This document shows, piece by piece, positions 1-9,712 of a stretch of DNA of 64,000 bases. Every line of letters begins with the position of its first letter. The first letter of the stretch is position 1. The DNA is from Dipteronia dyeriana (taxonomy: Eukaryota > Streptophyta > Magnoliopsida > Sapindales > Sapindaceae), in NCBI GenBank assembly GCA_032871835.1, contig CM065295.1, positions 65,841,687-65,905,686 on the forward strand, read 5' to 3'. The position numbers were made by a program, and so were the translations under genes. The notes under the pieces were generated by a model. The model was not told the DNA's origin. It ran no database searches and worked only from the letters and a program-made list of their open reading frames with translations.

Positions 1-417
1 GAGTAATATTATTTGATCATGTGTTCGGGGCTTTGAGAGAATCTCAGGTTGCTAGGGTAAGTGTGGGTTCTTTGCAGTACTGTACAGGTTTAAAAACATT
101 TATTTTTGTCATAGATTAATTTAAGTGGATTCTGTGATGGGTAGGGAGGCTGGTAAGAGGTTTGGTGTGGCTGATTTTGAAAACTGTAACAGTGTAACAA
201 ATTTTGTGATAAAATTGTAACATCTGAACGTGTAATGAAAATTGTAGCTGATTTTATCTGAGAGCTTGACATACAAGAGTTCAAGCTCGATGCCTAGTCT
301 AAACTCTTCATTCACATTTTCTCAGACAAGACCAACAACTCACTGTCCATCATTGTGAAAGAGTGGAGTCGATTTGGTGTGAAATGGTACTGTAATTTTT
401 CTGAATTTAAATACTAG
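1..417. other. No recognisable gene
   Basis: AT-rich sequence with only short, low-information open frames. I see no domain, terminal repeat or RNA gene. It leads directly into the TTACATG tandem repeats. Confidence 0.5.
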
Positions 418-715
418 TTCGATTTGAAGTTATATGTTGGTTATTTTTGAAGTTATATGTTGGTTATTTTTGAAATTGCATGCCACATATTTTCTTTGAA
501 GTTACATGCCAATTTGCTAATTTCAAAGTTACATGCCGGTAGTTTTTAAAGTTGCATACCAATTAGTTTTCAAATTTACATGCCAACTAGTTTTTAAAAT
601 TACATGTCAACTGGTTTGCAAGTTACATGTAACTTGAGGAATTATAAATTACATGTCAATTAAATTCTAAATTACATGTCAGTTAGTTATCGAGTTACAT
701 GTCAATTACTTTCAA
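418..715. repeat. Degenerate TTACATG tandem array, copy 1
   Basis: About twelve head-to-tail units of 22-26 bp. Each is a variant of AAGTTACATGTCAATTAG followed by a short T-rich spacer. Early units read TTATATG or TTGCATG, later ones TTACATG. The same unit recurs at 2948-3335 and inside the small inverted-repeat element at 41123-41536. Copies 1 and 2 are separated mainly by two transposon insertions (752-1986 and 2132-2866), so they may once have been nearly contiguous. No coding function is apparent. Confidence 0.75.
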
Positions 716-751
716 TGTTTTTATTCTTATTTAACAAGATTGGTTGTCCAA

Positions 752-1986
752 GTGGAAATTGTGAGATATGTCACATTTTTTTGTGTGTGTTGTAATGATG
801 TTACCGTTTTAATAACTTAAGTTTAAAAGGCACCTATTATGGTGAACTATCCAAATTGCCTTTAAATAATCTATTTTTATTCTCATTGTGCTTCTATCTA
901 CACTTTGAAAACGATAATTCCTCTATCTATCTCCAAAATAGTTGTCTGAAAATTGATCTACAACTCATCTCTCTCCAAAAAACTTGTCTCTCTCCAGATT
1001 CTGCTAAAAAAAATAACATATGTTTGTGATCTTCTTTTATACATTGTCATATATTTCTGTGTGGTTTAACAATGTATCCATTCGTTATGATTTGTTGTCT
1101 CAATCTTTGTATGAACATGTATGAACATTTAGTCTTCAGATTCTGTTCGAGACTGTTTTAAAATACTTTGAGCCTTTTTTATTAGTGTCCGAGTTATTTT
1201 GATATGATTCCGAGATTTTTTATACTCTTCTGATATTTTTTTATTTGTGTCCGAGTTTTTTTGTTAGAAAAGCTCGAATCAAGTAAAAAACAAAAAGCTC
1301 GAATCAAGTAAAAAAAGTTCGGACACTTGACAGAAAAGTTCGAACCCTAACAAAAAAAACTCGAGCTTTTTTTTTAATGGGTTCGAGCTTTTTTACCAAG
1401 TGTCCGAGCTTTTTTCTAAAGGGTTCGAGCTTTTTTGCCAAGTGTCGAGCTTTTTTAATGGGTTCGAGCTTTTTTACCAAGTGCCCGAGCTTTTTTTTTT
1501 AACTTGTTAAAAAAGATCGAACAAAGTAAAAAAAAGCTCGGGCACTTAGTAAAAAAGCTCGAACTCATTAAAAAAAGCTCGGGCACTTGGTAAAAAGGCT
1601 CGATTCGAGTTTTTTTATCAAGTGCCCGAGCTTTTTTTTACTGGGTTCAAGCTTTTTTACCAAGTGTCCGTTTTTTTTTAACTTGGTAAAAAAGCTAGAA
1701 CAAAGTAAAAAAAAGCTCGGGCACTTGACAAAAAAGCTCGAACCCCCGAATGCGTCTGCGTAGCGCTACTTCGTCGCTGTTCGAGTGATTGTCTGAGTTT
1801 CAACGAGATTTTCTCTCTACTTCAAAACTATCACTGTAAAATGAATGAAAAGAAATCTGATGTGGAACAACTATTGAGGGTATTTTTATCCGTTCACCAT
1901 AATAGGTGCCTTTTAAACATAAGTTATTAATGCAGTGACAATATTGAAATGCTATCTCCAAAAAGTGCTATTTATTTTTTGACCCC
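752..1986. mobile_element. MULE-A, non-autonomous Mutator-like element
   Basis: A 1235-bp element flanked by GGTTGTCCAA (742-751) and GGTTGTTCAA (1987-1996), a 10-bp target duplication with one mismatch. Its long inverted ends are best seen at 818-846 and 1892-1930, which share TTTAAAAGGCACCTATTATG in inverted orientation. The left ~350 bp matches the left end of MULE-B (35892 onward) through the terminus and a common leader ending near an AATGTATCCATTC motif. No transposase frame is present. A large array of CTCGA-core repeats (1262-1745) fills the middle. I read it as a deletion derivative of a MULE-B-like parent. The outermost ~20 bp of the inverted repeats have diverged, so the exact ends depend on the target duplication. 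Confidence 0.82.
1262..1745. repeat. Subterminal AAAAAAGCTCGAAC array of MULE-A
   Basis: More than twenty copies of AAAAAAGCTCG(A/G)(A/G)C motifs in both orientations, separated by AAGTGTCCGAG or AAGTGCCCGAG. Opposed copies (for example around 1440-1610) could fold into long hairpins. MULE-B has an equivalent array with the same CTCGA core at 36340-36920. Confidence 0.8.
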
Positions 1987-2009
1987 GGTTGTTCAACTGC
2001 TTACTTGAC

Positions 2010-2131
2010 GACCACAAGCTGGAAGACCAAAAAAAAAAAAGAGATCCATAGGCTGGAAGACCAAGAAAATAAGAGATCCACAACACATGTTGTAAGACTA
2101 AGAAAAAAGAGATACATGACAGGAAGACTAA
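2010..2131 (+). repeat. Short tandem repeat, ~32-bp unit
   Basis: Three to four imperfect units built on GGAAGACCAAGAAAA followed by AGAGATCCA, between the right end of MULE-A and the left end of the Tourist MITE. Two short open frames here are by-products of the repeat. Confidence 0.6.
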
Positions 2132-2866
2132 GACTCAGTTTGACATTGCTTCCCCAGCTGTTTTTTGGGCCAAAAGTGATTCTGGACCTAAGACAGAGTG
2201 TTTGGTAAAATTGTTGGGAAGTGTTTTTGGTCACGTTTAGCTTCTCCCAACTGAGTTTTTAAGAAGCTACAAATATATGCTTTTGGATTTTGGCTTCTGC
2301 TTTTAGAAAACACTCTACAGTGATATTAAATAAAAATTTACTAACTTTCCAACTTTGTCCTTACCTTTAATGAAATTTAACAAAAAAAATTGAACTTATA
2401 TTTTTGTACAAAAAAATATATTGTCATAGCTGCATAAAAAAATTGGGATAATTAATTCAATAAAGTAGAATAAAAATAAAATTAAAAAATAAAGTAGAAT
2501 AAAATAAAGAAATAAAGAAATAAAGAAATTGAACTAATTAATTAAATAAAGTATAATAAAAAATGGGGCTAATTAATTTAATAAAATACCATAATTATAT
2601 AACACTTAACACTAAACACAAATAAATTAGAAAAATGTGAAGTATAGCACATTAGTACCATTTAGATGTCTATGTTCTTTTAGTAATTTTACACACTCAC
2701 AACACTTTTTATTTCAGTTTACTAAACACATTGAAATTGCTTTTTTTCTCACAGCACTTTTGAAAATCAGTTTACCAAACACTCAGCTGATTCTTCCAAC
2801 AACAATTTCAAAAGCACTTCTCCCCACAGCACTTCTCCCCACAGCACAACAATATCAAACTGGGCC
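2132..2866 (-). mobile_element. Tourist-like MITE (PIF/Harbinger), copy 1
   Basis: 735 bp flanked by TAA on both sides (2129-2131 and 2867-2869). The ends are inverted: GACTCAGTTTGACATTG at the left and the complement of GGCCCAGTTTGATATTG at the right. The CAGTTTG core and three-base TWA-type duplication are characteristic of PIF/Harbinger Tourist elements. The interior is AT-rich and non-coding. A second copy lies at 56987-57687 in the opposite orientation. Confidence 0.8.
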
Positions 2867-2947
2867 TAAGTAAAAAGAGAATTTGTAATTGTGTTTGATG
2901 TACAGCTTCTAATTCAAGTTGTCTTCCATTGTTAATGACGATGAATT

Positions 2948-3335
2948 TTAAAGTTACATATCAATTCATGTCAATGGTATGTCAAATTACATGCTAGTTG
3001 AGTTTTGAGTTTTGAGTTACATGTTAGTGGTATTATAAATTACATGTTGAGTTTCAAGTTACATGTTTGTATTCTAAGTTACATACTAGTTAACAGTTGT
3101 ATTTAAAGTTACATGCCATTTGTATTTGAAATTAATTAGACATGTCAGTTGTATTTGAATTTTAAGTTACGTGCTAGTTGAGTCAAATTACATATTTGGT
3201 GTGTTCCACGTTACATGTTAGTTGTATTCAAACTTACATATTAGTTTCGTTTCAAGTTATATGTCAGGTTTGTTTCAAGTTGCATGTTATTCGTGTTCAA
3301 AGTTACATATCAGTTATATTTGAAATTAATTAAAA
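2948..3335. repeat. Degenerate TTACATG tandem array, copy 2
   Basis: About fifteen decayed units around AGTTACATGTTAGTTGTATT, the same family as 418-715. Spacing is more variable (18-30 bp) and some units have lost the core. Confidence 0.7.
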
Positions 3336-3339
3336 ACAA

Positions 3340-5023
3340 ATATCAGTAGAGGAAAAGAAATTAAAAATACGGATTACAGAGACAAGTTATAAGAAAGAGA
3401 AAAGAACAAAATAATAATTATTTATAAATGAATCTCTTATTGCACTTGTGAACAGTTATAATTATAAATAAAACAACAAAACGTCATTATTCCCTATAGA
3501 CCTCTTTTACAGCTACATGAAGTTTTATAAAATGAATAAATGTACTGTTTTAAGTCAAATGGTCATTATTCTCTACTATGGTCATTATTCCCTACTATCA
3601 GCAACTTCATTTCCACTTCTAGACACATTCACTGGAGAATGCTTAAATTGCCTCTGATTCTCTGAGTATTCATCGAGCATTCTTATCTCATCAACGAATG
3701 TTTTGGTTCATCGAGGGAATTATCATTCTTGGAATCTGGAATATCACTGAAGCAAGGTAAATGAGAAAACAATCAAAATAATTTACAAACATAGTTTTAC
3801 GGTTAACTTATTTTTTTTTTCTTATTTACAAGGATAAATCCAAAGCTGCCAACAAGAAGACCAAATACAAAGGGGTACATTTTTTATATACATTTTCTAA
3901 TTGTATATGGAGAGGAGGATATAACACTTGTGAGCAAGAAAATGAAAACTTGATATAAAACACGAAAGGCAAAACCAAGGATATGAGAATCTAAATGCCT
4001 AAAATGAAGGTAATTCCAGATCGAAATCTGTCAAATTCTAATCAATTTGAACGTTGCAATTCTTGCATGGCAACAACATAATTGACGGTATAAAATGAAT
4101 ATCTCTAAGTTTTGAAATACAAAAAATTCTATTCTAAATCAGAACAGACACAATCAAATCGATAGCGGGGGAATGTGAACGGGATATTGAATGCGACTGG
4201 CAACGTCCTGAAACATTATAATACAAGAAGCACAACTTAATCAAAAAATTGTCTAGTTAGTTTCCAATCCCATCTACTCTTGCTATTAAAACTCAAACTT
4301 AGTTTCTTTTGCTATTGATTGAAACTTTAACAAACAAATTAATGAAGAAATAACAGATTTAATAAAGAAGTGAAAGTATCCCTATTCCAATCTAGCGGCC
4401 ATTACAAAATAACTTAAATCCAATAATTTCATATAAGCAAGAACCATATTCCAAAATTATAGTCATCATTCACAAAAATTACTATTGAATGATAAAAGAT
4501 TTCAAGCCAGCCCACTTCAAGGTTGATCAAGCTAACAAGTATGAACTGAAGCAATCGGAAGAACTATGTATACATAACAACATTTATCAAATATCAGATA
4601 CCAGATCCTTACAAACTCCAAATAATAATCAAAACCAAAATCACCATCATCATCTTCAACTAACAGAAACCGCCATAACCTTAGGTTTTTTCTATAAGTT
4701 AGAGCCTTGTCACTTTAATATAAAAAGAATGTAAGGAAATATAAATGAAAAATCCAAATTTAGTAACAAAATGCTAAGTGGAAAGACATCCATAATGTAT
4801 ACTCCATCACGGTATCACACAAGTGCAGAATTAGAAATTTGGCGTCGAGAGTGACAAAGTATTACATGAAACATGTATCTCTGATTGAGCTCCATGACAA
4901 GGCATAGAATTGGGAAAAAAAATCCAGTCACTTTATACAAATCGTAAAAGATGAAAAGTATAAATCTGAAATTGTTTTGAAATCTAGTTTTCACATCCTC
5001 TGCATCCCATTAATCAGCAAACA
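3340..5023. other. No confirmed gene; weak coding trace
   Basis: AT-rich sequence. On the minus strand at about 3590-3750 there is an acidic, Ser/Asn-rich reading (pieces such as SDIPDSKNDNSLDEP and LDEYSENQRQFKHSP) that changes frame once. It could be the 3' end of a decayed gene, but I cannot assign a family. The open frame at 4489-4734 is low complexity. Nothing else is supported. Confidence 0.4.
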
Positions 5024-5292
5024 CGAAATAACTATGAAGCACGGACACGGACACGTGGATACGATACGACACGATACGGGGATACGGTAAATCTCAAAAA
5101 ACTAGGATACGGACACGGCAGGATACACCAATTACAATTTTATATATATATTAAAACAAATATAAATTTGAAAAATTAAAAACATAATTCATTCAAAAGT
5201 CAAAACATAAGTCACATAAAAGTTATAACATATTACAAAAGTACAAATATAAGTCCAAACATTAAAAAAAAAACTCATAAAAGTAGTTATTC

Positions 5293-7577
5293 CTAAATAA
5301 CTTCATTCATCACATTGTCAACATGTCCAAATAATACGGCCTCTAACTGTGGTTCATCAAGGGAAAGGTTTGCAATCTTAAGTAGTCCAGTGTCCTCCAT
5401 GTCCATTGAATCAAAACCATCCCCTCCAACATCCCACAATTGAGACACACCTTCATTGTAGCTTGGAGATTTCCTCGATAAACGACGAAGATTATTATGA
5501 ACAAATACCAAATCTTCAGCTCTTTGTGGTGTCATCTTGTTCCTCCTTAAAGAATGAATGAAATTATATGTGCTCCAATTTCTTTCACAACATGAGGATG
5601 AGCAAGGTTGTTGAAGTAACTTCAAAGCAATGGATTGAAGAGATGGTGTGGAAGTTCCATGAACAATCCACCAATTCACCGGAGACATAAAAGCTCTATC
5701 ACTTATAGAATTATGACCTGAAAAATGACTAAGGCACGATGTAAAAGCGGCATACTCCTCATTGACCTTTCTTCTGTCAATATCATTGGTAAAATATCTC
5801 TCAATAGATTTGTTTCTTTCCACTGCAATCTCAAGGTCTTGGTGTGGAGCAACACGATCAGGAGCCTCTTCAAGCCATTCTTGGCTATAATATCTAGAAG
5901 TAGAGTAATAAAAACAAATCATTATTCATAAAAAATTAATGTAAAGAATTTACTAAAAACTGAAATGTTTATAAATTTATAATGTTATTAACTTACCTAG
6001 GATTCAAGGAATGTGTCAAGCAATGGAGTGGTGTACTACTTTTGGTCCATCGCTCCACCAAAATTCCATACATCACATCAAAGAACCTTGATTTATCATC
6101 AAGTTGTCTCCTTTCTTTTCTATCATAGAATCCCACCACTCATAAACCAAGTGAAGACATGGTGTGTCCGTATCGGCCATCGAAGCATCTCATATATAGG
6201 AGCTGTAAAGCTAAGAATGTAGTCAATGTCAACTCTAAAATATTGATTTAATATTTTTTCCTTCACAGCTCTCGCCTTTTCCACATCATCATCTTTATAC
6301 ATATCCCATCTTTCACTAATCACCATTTGCTCTAACCCATGCTTTATTTGCTTAAATCTTTTAAGCATCACAATTGTAGAAGCAAAACGTGTATCGACAA
6401 CTGAGAGCAACTTTAACTTGGAATGATCATTAAACATCGCCAACCTCATACTGTGGTTTATAATGAAATTTTTGATGAAGAAAACATCACTAGAAACCTT
6501 TGCAATCCAACCACATTCTTCCATAATATCATCATATTTTGGATGTGGCGATGGTGAACAAATGCTCTTCAAAGCAAGATTGAAGGTATGGACAACACAT
6601 GGTGTTCAAAAGATGTGTGGAAACTTTACCTCCACAAGAAGTCCCGCTGCCTTACAAACTGGGGCATTATCAGTGATTACATGCACGACATTTTCTGAAC
6701 CAATTTCTCGAATGGCATCAACAAGCAAATTGGAAATAAAGTACTTATCTTTCTGATCTCCTTCACAATTTACGGCCCTTAAAAACATTGGTCCACTATC
6801 ACAAATCGCCAAAATGTTAATAAGGGGTCTTTTTTGAACATCCGTCCATCCATCACTGCATAAACTTACACCATTTGTTTTCCAAGTACCCTTAATTGGC
6901 ACCAACAATCGTTCAATGTTACTCTTCTCTTTTTGGAGAAGTGTAGTTCGTAATGCATTGTAACCTGAAAGGACATAACCTGGAAGTGCATTTGTGAAGG
7001 CACTTACATAGTAAGGATTTCGTGCAAAGTTAAATGACAAGCCACCCGTGTAAAACATTCTTGCAATCTCACCATCCAATTTTTCTCTGGCACTAATGTT
7101 GAAGGCCTTCTCAAGAGGTCCACTCATTCCCTTCCTCTTTTTTGGCTCATAAGATGGTAAATTGGAATAATTACTTGAGTTAGAAGAACCAATAGTCTTA
7201 TCATGTGAGGATGTGTTGGGTAAAGGAACATGCTTAGGTAAAGATTGTTGCACCCTTAATTCTGCTTCTTCCACTGCCTTTTGCATTTCCAATAAATTTG
7301 CATTTGTAACTCTAGAGCAACTTGCAATCCCACTTCCCCTAACTTTCATCAAATGATTCTTCACTCTAGAGTATGATCCTTTATAAACATTCATGCAAAA
7401 GTTGCATCGGAATGAAACATTTCCACCGCCTTTTCCCACTTTATCAATCTTTGTAACATACTTCCATAGTGGAGCTTGAACATTCAAAGTTGTAGCACTA
7501 CCACTACCAGTTTCATTTCCGGTTGCTATATTAGCGGTGCCAATAGAGTCGGTAGAGATTGGCACGTTGTCACTCAT
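5293..7577 (-). pseudogene. hAT transposase pseudogene (BED finger, DUF659, hAT C-terminal)
   Basis: This encoded the transposase of the 5032-8970 element, a nuclear DNA-binding RNase-H-fold recombinase. The likely start is the ATG at 7575-7577 (MSDNVPIS). A BED finger follows (FRCNFCMNVYKGSYSRVKNH with a late Cys), then DUF659 with SDGWTD and a downstream ITDNAP. The 3' exon holds the dimerisation region: WWIVHG, CSSSCCERNWSTY, then LVFVHNNLR. Lesions: an in-frame TGA at 6606-6608 where the family has Trp (between FPHIF and TPCVVHT), and a frameshift near 6130-6160 (the frame that would continue reads VYEWWDSM). A clean intron at 5894-5996 (GTAAGT...TTCTAG) joins NPR to YYSQEW. Neighbouring ORFs on the other strand are shadows. 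Family assignment is from motifs and is firm; function is lost. Confidence 0.9.
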
Positions 7578-8763
7578 TTTCTGAAAAAACATATTTAAAA
7601 TTATAGGCAATAACAAGAAAGTAGGAAACTGTCACTCATTTTATTCAATTACTAAATATTAAATAAGGAAACAAACTATCACATGAAAATAAGGCATAAT
7701 TGTATAAATAATAAAATATATTAATATAATTTCGTTCATACAATTATTCAATGTCATATTGTCATGTATTCACATTTCATTCATTCATTTACATAATTTA
7801 ATTTCTAATGAAATGATTTCCTAATAAATCAATAATAAATAAGTAAATAATTTAATGTAACAATTTAATTTCTAAAGACATATCACATATGTAATCTGTT
7901 GGTTGTCTCATTATGTGGGCATAATCAATTAATTAGTTAATTAAACAAATGTTCCAGAACCCATAATATTTTCTCCATAATATCTTTTTTTTTTACAATC
8001 ATACCCCATAATTAAACAAAATTTCCCCACAGCCACATCCCACAACCAATAATATCATATATATATACCCACAACCACAGCTCACAGCCCAATAGCCCAT
8101 AATATTTGCCCCACACCCACACCTGACAGCCCATGATATGATATATATACCTACAGCCCATAACCCATTATCTATAATTTGATACATCATATGTGATATG
8201 TCTGTAGACATATAATCTATATTAATATATATAAGAAATAAAATAAAAAAGTGCAGAACTGCAGATCGAAGAAGAAAGGCAGCCGCAACAAGAAGAAGAA
8301 AAACCTGATGATTTTGGTGTAAGGTACTTGTTTCTTCTTCGATTCTTCAGAGCTGTTCTTCCTCGGTTCTTCTTCCTCTTCTCTTCTTCTTTGTTCTTCT
8401 TCACTTCTTCGACATATACTTCATGTTTCACTTCTGATTTCAGTAGAGAAAGTGATGAAAAATTGAAAAGCTTCTTCATTTCTTCTTTCTTCACTACTTC
8501 GACAGCTTTTAGGATTTTTGTTCAGTGATTTGAGTGATTTATAAGAGAAAGAGAAGTACATAACTCATTCTTTCTCAGTTTCTCCACTTCTTCGGCTGCT
8601 GCCTACTGTTGTTAATTTCCTTTTGATTTCTGAATTAGTGATTTGTGAGTGAAAGTGATGAAAAGAAGGCAAGAAACCCTAAAAAAAATTATAATTAGTT
8701 CCCAATTTTTTTAAAAATTATAAAATTGACCCCATTTTTTGTAAAAATAATTATAAAAATACC

Positions 8764-8966
8764 CCAAACGTGTCCCAGACGTGTCCTTGCCGTGTCTACC
8801 CGTGTCCACGCCGTGTCGAAAAGTCAAGTTTGTCGAAAAGTCAATGGATAAGGGAAAACGTGTGTCCGACTCGTGTCTGACTCGTGTCCACGCGTGTCGT
8901 ACGCATGTCCGTGTCCGAAACGTGTCGGACACGTGCTACCTCTCCAAAAAAACGTGTCCGTGCTTC
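8764..8966. repeat. Subterminal CGTGTC cluster of the hAT element
   Basis: About fifteen copies of CGTGTCC or its variants within 200 bp, matching the GGACACG copies at 5040-5125 near the other end. hAT transposases typically bind such clustered subterminal hexamers, so these are probable binding sites (inference). Confidence 0.7.
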
Positions 8967-8978
8967 AGAGCGAAATAA

Positions 8979-9433
8979 AGTGGCTTAATACTCCTTTCAA
9001 TGTTAAACAAAATAGTCAAACTGTCAACTGAAAAGCAAACATAACATTTCCAATGCAAATTGGATTAACAAATCCTTCTTAAAACTTTTAATGCATGAAA
9101 AATATTATGAAAAATTACAACATAAGAACAATTTGTGCTCTAGAAACACCAAATGAAGAACAAACAACTACAATTACTCTATTTTGAGACATACCCATTT
9201 CAATAAAAGCAACAAATAATCCAACTGGGAGCGCATATCCAAAATTTGAATCAATTTTAATGAGAAGCCAAATTGATTTTGAAAAGGTAACTTACAGTGA
9301 AATGAGAGAGAGAGAGAGAAGTTGGCCGAAGAAGGTTTGGTACGGCCGAAGAAGGTTTGGTGCGGCCGAAACCCTTTCTTTCCTATCGTAACCGAGAATA
9401 AAAACCTTTTTTCATTTATTTTTTAATTTCAAT
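8979..9433. other. Spacer between hAT and Ulp1-MULE
   Basis: No gene seen. It contains a GA microsatellite near 9306-9320 and a two-copy tandem of GGCCGAAGAAGGTTTGGT at about 9325-9362. This may be the edge of a decayed gene leader. Confidence 0.45.
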
Positions 9434-9712
9434 TATAATTAGGGGTTTTTAGCAAAAAAGCCCTATTTTAGGGGCTTAATAGCAAATCTACCCTAAAATC
9501 TAAATCAATTGCAAAACTACCCTACTCTTCCCAAAATACCCTAATTTATCACTAACCACATTTATTATCCTTTTTATTACTTTTACCAACCATTTACCAA
9601 CTAACTTATCAAACTAATAAACTAAATACTATCTAACAATTTTCTTACACTACAACACTTTATTTCCCATATATTTGTTTTTCAATTTTAGGTTTTTAAA
9701 TCATTGGAGATA

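Larger units (their letters stand above)
5032..8970 (-). mobile_element. hAT transposon, full length, transposase broken
   Basis: 3939 bp bounded by the exact 8-bp target duplication CGAAATAA (5024-5031 and 8971-8978), the hAT hallmark. The termini are inverted: CTATGAAGCACGGACACG at the left and the complement of CTCTGAAGCACGGACACG at the right. Both ends carry subterminal clusters of a GACACG motif (about 5040-5125 and 8764-8966). Inside, on the minus strand, is a BED-finger/DUF659/hAT-dimerisation transposase in the expected order, with introns and at least two disabling lesions. The upstream part (7620-8700) is AT-rich with a CTTCTTC-rich leader at 8270-8470. Ends and duplication are unusually clear, which suggests a fairly recent insertion despite the dead gene. 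Confidence 0.92.

Noticed and set aside
8222..8528. Lys/Glu-rich and Phe/Ser-rich frames on opposite strands
   Set aside because: Both reflect a CTTCTTC-rich leader of the hAT element; no family resemblance.
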